Shown here piece after piece: positions 34,488 to 42,780 of a stretch of 64,000 nt of DNA; within the stretch, counting starts at the first letter, position 1, and the number at the start of each line of letters is the position of its first letter. The translations under genes were made by a program, and so were the position numbers. Where the stretch lies: positions 434,001 to 498,000 of the forward strand of contig NZ_LSTV01000001.1 in assembly GCF_001644225.1 (NCBI RefSeq). Direction: 5' to 3'. Below the pieces are notes generated by a model, which ran no database searches, was not told the origin of the DNA, and was given only the letters and a program-made list of their open reading frames with translations. This stretch comes from Microbacterium oleivorans. Its GTDB lineage: Bacteria > Actinomycetota > Actinomycetes > Actinomycetales > Microbacteriaceae.

Positions 34488-36059
34488 GTGCCCCGAGCGA
34501 TGTCGCTGAGATGGCAGCTGCTGCTGCTGCAAGCCTTCATCGTCTGCGTCGTCATCGTCATCACCGGGGTCGTCGCGATCTCCTTGCAGGAGGGATCGAT
34601 CCGCGAGTCCTACCGGGAGCGGATGGTGGGGGTGGCCCTCTCGATCAGCAGGCTCCCCTCCATCGCCGAGGCGTTCGACGACCCCGACCCGAGCGCCACG
34701 ATCCAACCGCTCGCCGAGGTCATCCGCGAGGCATCCGATCTCACCTACGTCGTCGTGACGGATGCCGCCGGCATCCGCTACTCGCATCCGAACGAGGACC
34801 GCATCGGCGAGGCCGTGTCGACCGACCCGTCGGCACCGCTGTCGGGTCAGGTGTGGTCGGGCACCGAGACGGGGACGCTCGGCGAGTCGTACCGCGTGAA
34901 GGTGCCGTTGTACGCCGGCGGCGCCGTCTCGGGCGAGATCATCGGATCCGTCTCCGTCGGGGTGCTCGAGTCCGAGCTCGCCGCCGACGTGCAGTCGCGG
35001 CTGCCGTGGCTGCTCCTCGCGCTCGGCGGCTCGGCCGTCGTCGGCGTGTTCGGTGCAGCCGGGGTCGCCGCCCTCATCCGTCGTCGCATCCTGGGCCTCG
35101 AGCCGGAGCAGATCGCCGAGCTCGTCGCCGAACGCGAGACGATGCTGCACCGTCTGTCGGAGGGGGTGGTCCGCGTCGACCGCGACGGGGTCGTCGCGAG
35201 CGCGAACGACGCCGCCGTGCGCCTGCTCGGGGCCGGACCGCTCATCGGCGAGCAGGCCTCGGACGTGCTCGAGGGACCGATCCACGAAGTCCTCGTCAAC
35301 GGGGAGCGCGAGGGGCGGCTCGTCCTCGCCGGGGAGCGTCCGCTCATCGCCCGCGCGACGGGTCTGTACGACGACGACGGCAAGCCGGTCGGTGGCACCC
35401 TGCTGCTGCGCGACCACACCGAACTGCACCAGGCGGTCCGCGAGATGGACGGCCAGCAGTCGCTCACCGACGGACTGCGCGCGCAGGCGCACGAGTTCGC
35501 CAATTCGATGCACGTCGTGTCGGGGCTCCTCGAACTCGGCGCCTGGGACGACGCACGCGACTTCATCGCGCGGATGCAGCCGGGCGGCTCGCTCGACATC
35601 GGCGCCGCCAGCGAGCAGCTGGGCCCCGAGCTCGCGGCTCTCCTCTCGGCGAAGCTCGCGCGCTCGCGCGAGCTCGGCATCACCTTCTCGATCGACGCCG
35701 AGGGCATGGTCCCCGCTGCGGTGACCGGGGACCTCGTCACGGTGGTCGGCAACCTCGTCGACAACGCGTTCGACGCGTGCCGCGCCGGCGACACGCTCGC
35801 GCTCGCCGTGCACGCCGGCGCCGAGGGCGTCAGCGTCATCGTCGAGGACAGCGGTCCCGGCGTCGATCCCGCGCTCGCCGACCGGGTCTTCGACGAGGGC
35901 GTCAGCACGAAGGATCCGAGCGCCCGCACCCGCGGCGTCGGCCTCGCCCTCGTCCGCCGCATCGCCCGCCGCCACTCGGGCGACGTCGTCCTCAGCCGGT
36001 CCGCCCTCGGCGGGGCGCGCTTCGCCGTCGTCCTCCCCGTCCCCGCGAGGGTCTCGTGA
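34488..36059 (+). CDS. CitA/DcuS-type sensor histidine kinase for carboxylates
   Basis: A 523-residue kinase. Membrane helix 1 (about 10-32), an extracytoplasmic PAS/PDC sensor (about 33-170, with YVVVTDAAGIRYSHPNEDRIG, typical of CitA), helix 2 (172-198), a cytoplasmic PAS (about 215-315) and a kinase core with His335 in RAQAHEFANSMHVVSGLLEL, the CitA/DcuS-type phospho-acceptor. HATPase follows with GNLVDNAFDA, EDSGPGVDP and RGVGLALVRRI. GTG at 34488 is preferred (GGGGAG about 10 nt upstream). It is divergent from tctCBA, so it probably senses citrate or a related acid. Confidence 0.9.
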   Translation: MPRAMSLRWQLLLLQAFIVCVVIVITGVVAISLQEGSIRESYRERMVGVALSISRLPSIAEAFDDPDPSATIQPLAEVIREASDLTYVVVTDAAGIRYSHPNEDRIGEAVSTDPSAPLSGQVWSGTETGTLGESYRVKVPLYAGGAVSGEIIGSVSVGVLESELAADVQSRLPWLLLALGGSAVVGVFGAAGVAALIRRRILGLEPEQIAELVAERETMLHRLSEGVVRVDRDGVVASANDAAVRLLGAGPLIGEQASDVLEGPIHEVLVNGEREGRLVLAGERPLIARATGLYDDDGKPVGGTLLLRDHTELHQAVREMDGQQSLTDGLRAQAHEFANSMHVVSGLLELGAWDDARDFIARMQPGGSLDIGAASEQLGPELAALLSAKLARSRELGITFSIDAEGMVPAAVTGDLVTVVGNLVDNAFDACRAGDTLALAVHAGAEGVSVIVEDSGPGVDPALADRVFDEGVSTKDPSARTRGVGLALVRRIARRHSGDVVLSRSALGGARFAVVLPVPARVS

Positions 36060-36718
36060 GCCTCCGCGTGCTGGTCGTCGACGACGCCCCCGCCGTCGCC
36101 CAGCTGCACGGCCGTTTCGTCGACGCCCATCCGCAGTGCGAACTCGTCGGCACGGCGGCATCCGGTCCCGATGCCGTCGCCGCCATCCGCTCCCTCGAAC
36201 CCGACCTCGTGCTCCTCGACGTACACCTGCCCGGCTTCTCGGGCATCGAGGCGCTCCGCGCCGTAAGAGCGGATGCCGCCGTCCGCCAGCCCGAGGTCGT
36301 CGCCGTCACCGCGGCCCGCGACGTCGAGACCGTCCGCGACGCGCGCCTCATGGGCGTGCGGCACTACATCGTGAAGCCGTTCACCGCCCACGACCTGCAC
36401 CAGCGGATCGACGACGTCATCGCCGAGCGCGGAGCCGCGGCATCCAGCGGCACCCTCGACCAGACCCGGATCGACGCCGTCATGCGGCCCTCCGCCCGGC
36501 GCTCGCTGCCGAAGGGGCTCACACGCGAGACGCTCGAGCTCGTGCACGACGCGCTGCGCCGCCTCGGCGGCGGGACGGCCGCCGACCTCGCCGCGGAGCT
36601 CGGCCTCTCGCGGGTGAGCTGCCGGCGCTACCTCGAGCACCTCGCCGACGAGGGCGCCGCCCGCCGCACGATGGACTACGCGACCGCCGGGCGGCCGAGC
36701 ACGCGATACGTCGTGTAG
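36056..36718 (+). CDS. CitB/DctR-type response regulator
   Basis: A 220-residue regulator. The receiver domain has VVDDAP at the start, phospho-acceptor Asp55 (LVLLDVHLPG), the Thr in VVAVTAARD and the Lys in YIVKPF. A linker leads to a C-terminal HTH (TAADLAAELGLSRVSCRRYLEHLADEG cut here to its helix-turn-helix core) of the CitB family. GTG overlaps the kinase stop (GTGA), so the pair is co-translated. It likely activates the divergent tctCBA operon. Confidence 0.9.
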   Translation: MSLRVLVVDDAPAVAQLHGRFVDAHPQCELVGTAASGPDAVAAIRSLEPDLVLLDVHLPGFSGIEALRAVRADAAVRQPEVVAVTAARDVETVRDARLMGVRHYIVKPFTAHDLHQRIDDVIAERGAAASSGTLDQTRIDAVMRPSARRSLPKGLTRETLELVHDALRRLGGGTAADLAAELGLSRVSCRRYLEHLADEGAARRTMDYATAGRPSTRYVV

Positions 36719-36723
36719 GACTC

Positions 36724-37296
36724 TCATCGTCGGGCGACGTACTCCTCGATGATCACTCCGGAATCGAACGCTCGCGTCCCCACGAGATCGAACAATCGTG
36801 GCTCGAACGCGGATTCCCCGAACAGGGGGATGCCGGAGCCGAAGACCACCGGATTGCGCTTGAGGATCAGCCGATCGATCTCGGGGAGCAGTGAACCGGC
36901 GAGCTCGCCACCGCCGCAGAGCCAGATGTCTCCACCTGGCTCGCGCTTCAGTTCCCGCACGGTGCGGAGCGGCTCATGGGCGACGGCGATGTCGGGGTCG
37001 AACCCGCCGCCGTCCACGCGCGTCGCCACGATCTGTCGCAGGTGGGGGTAGGGACTCGTCACTCCGATCTCGAGTGCCGGCCTCAGGGTGTCCCGGCCCA
37101 TGATCACCGTGTCGAAACGTCCCGCGGCGAGTGGGATGCCGAAGGCGTCGGCGACGTGGGCGGGGAGCGTCTCCGGGAACTCGTTCAACAGGACGGTCAT
37201 ATGGTCGCCGGCCGCCAGGAACGCGTCCGTTTCACCGCCCGGTCCCGCGATGGCACCGTCGAGGCTGACGGCGACGTAATAGACCAGCTCGCGCAT
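36724..37296 (-). CDS. RibD C-terminal/dihydrofolate-reductase-like protein
   Basis: A 190-residue protein of the DHFR-like RibD_C family: N-terminal YYVAVSLDGAIAGPGGETD, the VIMGRDTL motif and DIWLCGGGELAGSLL for NADPH binding. Members are NADPH-dependent reductases of mostly unknown substrate. ATG at 37296 has GGAG 6 nt before it; an in-frame ATG at 37329 would reach into the operator region and is less likely. It is divergent from a TetR gene with two operators between them. Confidence 0.86.
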   Translation of the reverse strand: MRELVYYVAVSLDGAIAGPGGETDAFLAAGDHMTVLLNEFPETLPAHVADAFGIPLAAGRFDTVIMGRDTLRPALEIGVTSPYPHLRQIVATRVDGGGFDPDIAVAHEPLRTVRELKREPGGDIWLCGGGELAGSLLPEIDRLILKRNPVVFGSGIPLFGESAFEPRLFDLVGTRAFDSGVIIEEYVARR

Positions 37297-37312
37297 GGCA
37301 TCTCCAATCACT

Positions 37313-37346
37313 ACTTCTGTCGTGGTCAACGTACGACATCTGTCGT
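37313..37346. promoter_or_regulatory. Two TetR-type operator sites between the reductase and tetR genes
   Basis: 37333-37346 is ACGACA-TC-TGTCGT, a perfect 14-bp dyad. A second copy with a decayed left arm lies 23 bp to the left, sharing TCTGTCGT at 37316-37323. The perfect site overlaps the expected -35 of tetR, whose -10-like TAGAGT is at 37355-37360. Both sites suit repression of the two divergent genes by the TetR protein. Confidence 0.62.
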
Positions 37347-37354
37347 GGCATCGC

Positions 37355-37360
37355 TAGAGT
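37355..37360 (+). promoter_or_regulatory. -10-like hexamer TAGAGT of tetR, leaderless start
   Basis: TAGAGT ends 6 nt before the ATG at 37367, with no Shine-Dalgarno in between. Confidence 0.42.
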
Positions 37361-37366
37361 CACCTC

Positions 37367-37933
37367 ATGGTCCGCAACCAGGAACGACGCGCCGCCCTCG
37401 CGGATGCGGGGATCCGCGTCCTCGCCACCGAGGGCGCCCGAGGCCTCACGCATCGCGCCGTGGACGCCGCCGCCGGCACACCTCGGGGTACCGCGTCGAA
37501 CTACTTCGCCACGAGAGCGGACCTCATTTTCGCTCTCGTGCAGCGGATAGGCGAACGGCTCACCCCCGACCCGGCCGTGTCCGCGCTCCTGCGCCGTCGT
37601 CAGCCGGGACGCGAGCTGTTCGGGGAGTACGTCCGCGACATCGTCCGTCGTCTGATGGCCGACCCGCACGTCACCCTCGCCCTCTTCGAGTTGCGGCTGG
37701 AGGCCGCGCGTCGTCCCGACGTGGCGGGCGCGCTCGCCGAGTGGCGGCGTCGGTCCTTCGAGGACGACGTCGCCTTCAACCGCACAGCCGGACTTCCGGG
37801 CGGCGCCGTCGAGATCGCCCTGTTCCACTTCGCGGTGGACGGTCTGGTCTTCGACCGGCTGACCCAGCCGCTCGACGACGGTCTCGACGTGGACGATGCC
37901 ATCGACGTCCTCGTGTCGCGGTTGCTGCCGTGA
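37367..37933 (+). CDS. TetR-family transcriptional regulator
   Basis: A 188-residue repressor with an N-terminal HTH (DAGIRVLATEGARGLTHRAVD, then TPRGTASNYFATRADLIFAL) of the TetR/AcrR type. The Asn-Tyr-Phe at the recognition helix end is typical of the class. The rest is a helical ligand domain. It is flanked by two operators and divergent from the DHFR-like reductase, so it likely controls that gene and itself. The next gene (SRPBCC) overlaps its stop. Confidence 0.87.
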   Translation: MVRNQERRAALADAGIRVLATEGARGLTHRAVDAAAGTPRGTASNYFATRADLIFALVQRIGERLTPDPAVSALLRRRQPGRELFGEYVRDIVRRLMADPHVTLALFELRLEAARRPDVAGALAEWRRRSFEDDVAFNRTAGLPGGAVEIALFHFAVDGLVFDRLTQPLDDGLDVDDAIDVLVSRLLP

Positions 37934-38409
37934 CCCGTAGGGTCGGGACCACGTTCACCGAGGTCACGCGTGTGCGCTGCGCGCCGGAGGTGCTGTTCGA
38001 CCTCTCGCTGTCGATCGACGCGCACCTCGACTCCATGCGGCGGTCGCACGAGCGCGCTGTCGCCGGGGTGACGAGCGGGACGATCGGGCTGGGGGAGAGC
38101 GTCACCTGGCGCGCCCGCCACTTCGGCGTGATGTGGACGATGACCTCGCAGATCACCGCGCTCGAGCGCCCGCGTGGGTTCGTCGACGAGCAGGTGCGCG
38201 GACCGTTCCGGGTCTTCCGTCACGAGCACCGGTTCGAGCGGGACGGGGACGTCACGGTCATGACCGACACCGTCACCCTGCGCTCGCCGCTGCTCGGGGT
38301 GATCGTCGAACCGCTCCTGCTGCGCCCGTACATGGAGCGGCTGATCCGTACGCGGAACGCGGTGCTGGTCCGGAAAGCCGCCCCGGCCTCGGGTGGCCGG
38401 GCGGCCTGA
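37930..38409 (+). CDS. SRPBCC/polyketide-cyclase-like (START-type) protein
   Basis: A 159-residue single-domain protein with the helix-grip fold, seen in FTEVTRVRCAPEVLFDLSLSID at the start, the central beta-strands (SVTWRARHFGVMWTMTSQIT) and the long C-terminal helix. The variant FGVMW...RPRGFVDEQVRGPFRVFRHEHRFE (given as key parts) is that of SRPBCC proteins annotated as cell division inhibitors or cyclases. GTG overlaps the tetR stop (GTGA), so it is co-translated with tetR. Ligand unknown. Confidence 0.83.
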   Translation: MTRRVGTTFTEVTRVRCAPEVLFDLSLSIDAHLDSMRRSHERAVAGVTSGTIGLGESVTWRARHFGVMWTMTSQITALERPRGFVDEQVRGPFRVFRHEHRFERDGDVTVMTDTVTLRSPLLGVIVEPLLLRPYMERLIRTRNAVLVRKAAPASGGRAA

Positions 38410-38494
38410 CGCGGCGACTCTGCCCGTCCACCGGGGATTTCGGCGTCGCGCGCGATAGCGTGGGAGCGCGTCCGTCGCGCACCGAGAGGAATCC

Positions 38495-40162
38495 ATGAGC
38501 ACTGGCAGTGAACCGACACACGCCTCCGCGCACGTCACCGGTGGGTCGGCACGGTTCACGACGGTCGACGGCGCCGAACAGACCCTCGACGCTCCTGACG
38601 CCGACGGCGTGCGCCGCCTCATCGTCGACCGGGTGAGAGCGGATGCCGCGGCCGCCGGCACGGCGATCGAACTGCGCACGAGCGGCGACCGCGGTGAGCA
38701 TCGCCTGATCGTGGGACCTTCGGGCGAGATCGACGTCGAGGTGGATGACCGCACCGTCACCCGTGCGGAGCTGCGCCAGCAGGCGTGGTGGACCACGGAC
38801 CCCGAGCCGGTGCACGAGGCCGAGGCTGACGAGGACGACGCTCCCGCCGCGGAGGCTGAGCCCGAGGTGGATGGCGCGGAGCCCGCGCTCGTCGCCGAGG
38901 TTCCGGCGTTCTTCCCGCCGTCGTCGAGCCCCCTCCCCGAGTCCGCCGAGCGGCCCCCCGTCTTCGACAGCGGGGACGACGACGACCTCGACGAGGACGA
39001 TGCGGCGCCGGCCGAATGGGCGCCCGCCCGCGTGACCGAGATCCCCGCAGCCGCCCCGGCGACGGGAACCGACCCCGTCGACGTCGCGCGCGCGGACGAG
39101 CCGGAGCCCGCAGCCGAGCCGGAGCCCGCGGACGAACCGGAGCCCGCAGCCGAACCGCACAACACAGCGACCGCCACGCCCGAGGCGCCGGCCCCCACCG
39201 ACGGCGCACCCGCGCCCGAGACCGCGTTCGAGGCATCCGCCTCCAACGGGTCCCGTCCCTCGTTCATCGAGCCTCCCGAGGTCCACCCCGCCACCGTTTC
39301 GGGCTGGCGCTCGTTCTTCGTGCGGATCGGCATCCCGATCAAGCCGTCGAAGGCGGAACTCGCGCGTGCGGAGCGCGAGAAGGCGGTCTCGCGTCAGTGG
39401 GCCGGATGCCGCGCCATCGCCGTCGCCAACGGCAAGGGCGGCGTCGGCAAGACCATGACGACCGCGGTGCTGTCGGCGGTGTTCGCGCGCCACGGCGGCG
39501 GCAACGTCCTCGCGTGGGACAACAACGACACCCGCGGCACCCTGGGGTGGCGCACCGAGCAGGGCGACTACGACACGACGATCCGCGACCTGCTCCCCGA
39601 AGCATCGCGGTTGCTCGAGGCGACCGCATCCGTCTCCGACATCGCACGATTCGTTCATCACCAGTCCGTCGACCGCTACGACGTGCTGCGCTCGAACCCC
39701 GAACTGCTCGCGGCCGACCAGCGCATCACGACCGCCGACTTCGACCTGCTCGCGCAGGTCGCGGCGCGGTACTACCGCATGGTCATCTTCGACTCGGGCA
39801 ACGATGAGTCGGCCGACCGCTGGCTGCGCATGATCGACTCGGCGCATCAGCTCGTCGTCCCGACCCTCGCCGCCCCCGAGTCGGCCGAATCCGCCGCCCT
39901 CCTCCTCGACGCGCTGCGCAAGCGCGACGAGCACTCGCGCCGCCTCGCCGACGGCGCCGTGGTCGTCGTGGGGCAGTCCGAGCGTGCCGGCATCGGCGCC
40001 GCGCAGCGCATCGCCGCCGGCTTCGAGGGGCACGTCCGCGCGGTCGAGATCATCCCGTTCGACGACGCGCTCAAGGCCGGCCGCATCCGGTACGACGCCC
40101 TGCAGTCGCGCACGAAGGACGCCTGGATGCGCGCCGCCGCCGCCGTCGCGAACGGCCTCTGA
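38495..40162 (+). CDS. MinD/ParA-like ATPase with long acidic N-terminal region
   Basis: A 555-residue protein. Residues 1-270 are variable and rich in Glu, Asp, Pro and Ala, with EPEPA repeats at 202-221. Residues 300-555 are a SIMIBI-class ATPase with deviant Walker A NGKGGVGKTMT (312-322), switch-like WDNNDTRGTLGW and RYYRMVIFDSGND. Actinobacterial ESX-associated ATPases (EspI-type) share this plan, but no ESX genes are nearby. GAGAGGA precedes the ATG. The small membrane protein at 40178 may be co-transcribed. Role probably in positioning or secretion (inference). Confidence 0.8.
   Translation: MSTGSEPTHASAHVTGGSARFTTVDGAEQTLDAPDADGVRRLIVDRVRADAAAAGTAIELRTSGDRGEHRLIVGPSGEIDVEVDDRTVTRAELRQQAWWTTDPEPVHEAEADEDDAPAAEAEPEVDGAEPALVAEVPAFFPPSSSPLPESAERPPVFDSGDDDDLDEDDAAPAEWAPARVTEIPAAAPATGTDPVDVARADEPEPAAEPEPADEPEPAAEPHNTATATPEAPAPTDGAPAPETAFEASASNGSRPSFIEPPEVHPATVSGWRSFFVRIGIPIKPSKAELARAEREKAVSRQWAGCRAIAVANGKGGVGKTMTTAVLSAVFARHGGGNVLAWDNNDTRGTLGWRTEQGDYDTTIRDLLPEASRLLEATASVSDIARFVHHQSVDRYDVLRSNPELLAADQRITTADFDLLAQVAARYYRMVIFDSGNDESADRWLRMIDSAHQLVVPTLAAPESAESAALLLDALRKRDEHSRRLADGAVVVVGQSERAGIGAAQRIAAGFEGHVRAVEIIPFDDALKAGRIRYDALQSRTKDAWMRAAAAVANGL
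39098..39157 (+). repeat. 18-bp in-frame tandem repeat encoding EPEPAx
   Basis: A little over three copies of an 18-bp unit that starts GAGCCGGAGCCCGC or GAACCGGAGCCCGC, differing at a few wobble positions. It encodes the Glu-Pro-rich linker of the ParA-like protein. Prone to length change. Confidence 0.7.
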
Positions 40163-40177
40163 GCGGGCGTCCGAGTC

Positions 40178-40567
40178 GTGCGTCTCGCGACGGCGGTGAT
40201 GCTGGTCGTCGCGGTGCTGACCGGAGCGATCCTCCTGGGGGGACTCTGGCTCGACACCCGCGAGAGCGCCGACGCCCGCTGCCTCGCGGCTGAGATTCCT
40301 GCCGGCGTCGCCGTGTCGGAGGTGGCGCTGATTTCCGCCGAGGCGACGGCGTGGCCGGTCGGGCGCCGCTGCGAGTGGCGGGCGGCTTCGGGCGACGGCG
40401 TCGTCCTAACGCAGACGGGATGGCCGCGGACGATCGGCTTCGCCGTGGTCGGTGCGCTGTCGGCGTGCGTCGCGATTCTCGGGATGCGGCGACGTCGGCC
40501 GGCCGCGATCGCGCCGCTCGCCGTCTGCCTCGTCGTGTACGGCCTTGCGGTCTTCTGGGCGGGCTGA
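40178..40567 (+). CDS. Small membrane protein of unknown function
   Basis: A 129-residue protein with three hydrophobic segments: residues about 3-25 (possibly an anchor), 82-100 and 108-127. Between the first two lies an outer loop with two Cys (ARCLAAEI and RRCEWRA) that may pair. GTG start with no strong Shine-Dalgarno, 15 bp after the ParA-like gene. Not recognised. Confidence 0.62.
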   Translation: MRLATAVMLVVAVLTGAILLGGLWLDTRESADARCLAAEIPAGVAVSEVALISAEATAWPVGRRCEWRAASGDGVVLTQTGWPRTIGFAVVGALSACVAILGMRRRRPAAIAPLAVCLVVYGLAVFWAG

Positions 40568-40596
40568 CCGCACCGCCCCTGGGGGAGGATGGGCAG

Positions 40597-41439
40597 ATGA
40601 CCGCTGCGGATCACGACACGCGCCTCATCCAGGTCGCCACGCGGCTGAGCGTGGCTCCCGCCGGTGATTTCGTCGCGCTGCGCACCGAGGCCGCGGCCGA
40701 GGCGGCCGACCGCGAGCTGGCGGCGGCGATCCGCAAGCTCCGTAAGCCCGTCGTCGCCGCGTGGATCGTCAACCTGCTCGCCTCCCACGACCCCGATGCC
40801 CTCGCGCCGGCGGCGGACCTCGCCGACGAGTTCCGCGAAGCGGTGGATGCCGGTGACGGCGCCGCTCTCGCCGACCTCGCGCGCCGGCGCCGCAGCATCC
40901 TCCGCGGACTCGTCGACCGCGCCGTCACCCTCGCCGCCGAGGCGGGTGCCGACGTCGGCGCCGCCGTCCGCTCCGCCGTCGAGCAGACCCTCGACGCCGC
41001 GCTGCGGGATCCGGATGCCGCCGCTGCCGTCGCGAGCGCCCGGTTGCTGCGCCCCATCGAGGCGACCGGAATGGACGCGCCCGACCTCTCCGACGCGGTC
41101 TCGGGACCCTTCGACGTCGCCTCAGCCCGGCCCGAGCCGACCGACGACCTCGCCGAGCGTCGCGCGGCCCGCGAGGCCGCGCGAGCAGCGGCCGAGACGC
41201 GACGTCACGCCGAGAGTCTCGAGCGCGACCTCGATCGCATCGAGGACCGCTGGCGGGCGGCGCAGGAGCGGGCGTCGTCGCTCGAGGACCGCCTGGCGGA
41301 ACTCGACCGGGAACGCGCCCGTCTCGAGGACGAGGCAGAGCGGGCACGCGCCGAGGTCGAGGACCTCGGGGAGCAGCGCCGCCGTGCCCGTGCCGCCGCG
41401 ACGAAGGCTCGGTCGGCGGCCGACCGTGCGGACGACTGA
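40597..41439 (+). CDS. Ala/Arg-rich coiled-coil protein of unknown function
   Basis: A 280-residue, almost entirely helical protein. Residues about 165-270 form a long coiled coil with heptads (AERRAAREAARAAAETRRHAE and the following Leu/Glu/Arg-rich part). The N-terminal region includes RKLRKPVVAAWIVNLLASHD, a conserved-looking helical core. GGGGGAGGA precedes the ATG at 40597. No known family is recognised. Its TGA stop abuts the stop of the convergent gene, forming TGATCA. Confidence 0.65.
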   Translation: MTAADHDTRLIQVATRLSVAPAGDFVALRTEAAAEAADRELAAAIRKLRKPVVAAWIVNLLASHDPDALAPAADLADEFREAVDAGDGAALADLARRRRSILRGLVDRAVTLAAEAGADVGAAVRSAVEQTLDAALRDPDAAAAVASARLLRPIEATGMDAPDLSDAVSGPFDVASARPEPTDDLAERRAAREAARAAAETRRHAESLERDLDRIEDRWRAAQERASSLEDRLAELDRERARLEDEAERARAEVEDLGEQRRRARAAATKARSAADRADD

Positions 41440-41709
41440 TCAGCCGCGGGCGCGGTGCTGGTCGAGTGCGGTCGTGGCCGTCGACCAGACCAGCGTCTGC
41501 GCGACCTCCTCGGCCCGGTCGTACCGCGGCCCGCTGAGGACCACGTAGACCGCACCGACGACGTCGATGTAGCCGGCGACCTCGCCGGCGATCCGGACCT
41601 CGTAGCGGTCCTCCGCGATCAGGTCCCACTGGATGCGCGACGCTCGGGGTGCGGCATCCGCCGGTCGACGCGTCGGCAGTGCGCGCAGCGTCTCCGAATC
41701 CACGAACAT
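41440..41709 (-). CDS. Small protein of unknown function (89 aa)
   Basis: An 89-residue product beginning MFVDSETLRALPTRRPAD. The body contains IQWDLIAEDRYEVRIAGEVAG and a hydrophobic strand YIDVVGAVYVVLSG, consistent with a small alpha/beta fold. Start at 41709 is chosen for a GAGGTG about 6 nt upstream; an in-frame ATG at 41763 would add 18 residues. Conserved small actinobacterial proteins look like this, but no function can be given. Confidence 0.55.
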   Translation of the reverse strand: MFVDSETLRALPTRRPADAAPRASRIQWDLIAEDRYEVRIAGEVAGYIDVVGAVYVVLSGPRYDRAEEVAQTLVWSTATTALDQHRARG

Positions 41710-41814
41710 GTCCTGCACCTCGTTCCGCTCACCCCGTCGACACGTATCCCAGGTGATCACCATCGCCCCGCGCGCCCGGGCGGCGGAGGGGATTGACGCG
41801 GCCCGAGGCGCGCG

Positions 41815-42696
41815 CTAGCCGACGGCGGGGGAGCGTTCCGCGGCCTCGCGGACGGCCGTCGTGACCGTCTCGAGGAGCGGCGACGAGAGGTTCCAGCGCT
41901 GCCAGAACAGGGGGACCTCGACCGTGTCGTCGGCCAGAATGACGAGCGAGCCGTCGGCGACACCCGCCTCGAATTGGCCGGGCAGCAGCATCCCCCACCC
42001 CAGGCCGATCGTGATCGCCTGCGCGAACTCGGCCGACGCGCTGATGATGTGTCGCGGGGCGTCGCGCCGGGCCCCGTGGAGTTGCGCGAACGCGCTCTGC
42101 AGCGTGTCGTGACGGTCGAAGTCGACGCGCGGTGCGGCTTCGAGCGCGGCGCGCCCGAGCCCCCGCGGGAACCACCGATCTGCGAAGCCCCGCGTCGCGA
42201 CGGCGGTGTACCGCATCCGCCCCAGGGGTGAGGAGACGCATCCGGCCACCGCGTCGCGCTGCGAGGTCACGGCCGCCATGACCGTGCCCGCCGCGAGCAG
42301 CTGCGCCGTGCGTTCCTGGTCCTCGCGGTGCAGCTCGAACGTGACCGGGTGCGCGGCGGTGACGGCGGTGAGCGCCGGTAGGAACCACGTGATGAGCGAG
42401 TCGGCGTTGACGGCGAGCGGCACCACCGCGGAGCCCGCGTCGTCGCCCAGGGCGGCGCGCGCGTCGTGCTCGAGCAGGTCGAGCTGACGCGCGAGACGCA
42501 CGAGCGGCTCGCCCGCCTCCGTCGCGGTCACCGGTTTGGTCCGTCGCAGCACCACCCGTCCGACCCGCTGTTCGATGACGCGGATGCGCTGGCTGACCGC
42601 GCTCGGGGTGATCCCGAGCCGTGCGGCCGCGCGATCCAGCGTGCCGGCGTCGACGGCGGCGGCCAGCGTGCGCAGGTGCTCGAACGGGATGTCCAC
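41815..42696 (-). CDS. LysR-type regulator, ArgP/LysG family
   Basis: A 293-residue LysR protein with winged HTH (FEHLRTLAAAVDAGTLDRAAA, then ITPSAVSQRIRVIEQRVGRVVL) and a substrate-binding-like effector domain. The match to ArgP/LysG is supported by the neighbour, a LysE-type exporter 84 bp away on the other strand. In Corynebacterium, LysG induces lysE on excess basic amino acids (known). GTG start; TACGCT 6 nt upstream suggests a leaderless mRNA. Confidence 0.9.
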   Translation of the reverse strand: MDIPFEHLRTLAAAVDAGTLDRAAARLGITPSAVSQRIRVIEQRVGRVVLRRTKPVTATEAGEPLVRLARQLDLLEHDARAALGDDAGSAVVPLAVNADSLITWFLPALTAVTAAHPVTFELHREDQERTAQLLAAGTVMAAVTSQRDAVAGCVSSPLGRMRYTAVATRGFADRWFPRGLGRAALEAAPRVDFDRHDTLQSAFAQLHGARRDAPRHIISASAEFAQAITIGLGWGMLLPGQFEAGVADGSLVILADDTVEVPLFWQRWNLSSPLLETVTTAVREAAERSPAVG

Positions 42697-42780
42697 GCCA
42701 CCAGCGTAGTGAAGCGATGCTTCAGATGATGCAGAATCCTTCGCTGTACTGCAGAAGACGAGCTGCCTACCGTGGGACCT
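42697..42780. promoter_or_regulatory. Divergent argP-type/lysE-type promoter region with dyads
   Basis: Minus-strand TACGCT at 42703-42708 and plus-strand TACCGT at 42768-42773 are -10-like and end 6 and 7 nt before the two GTG starts. GAAGC-GAT-GCTTC at 42711-42723 is a perfect dyad, and TTC-N10-GAA lies at 42721-42736. These are candidate LysG/ArgP boxes. Confidence 0.5.

Noticed and set aside
34721..36161. 1100-residue minus-strand frame running from 36161 through 32742
   Set aside because: High-GC third-position shadow; it combines antisense of the kinase with the real tctB frame, which starts at 33299.
38495..40033. Long Gly/Arg-rich minus-strand frame opposite the ParA-like gene
   Set aside because: Low-complexity shadow with no homology-like motifs; the plus strand has the Walker motifs.
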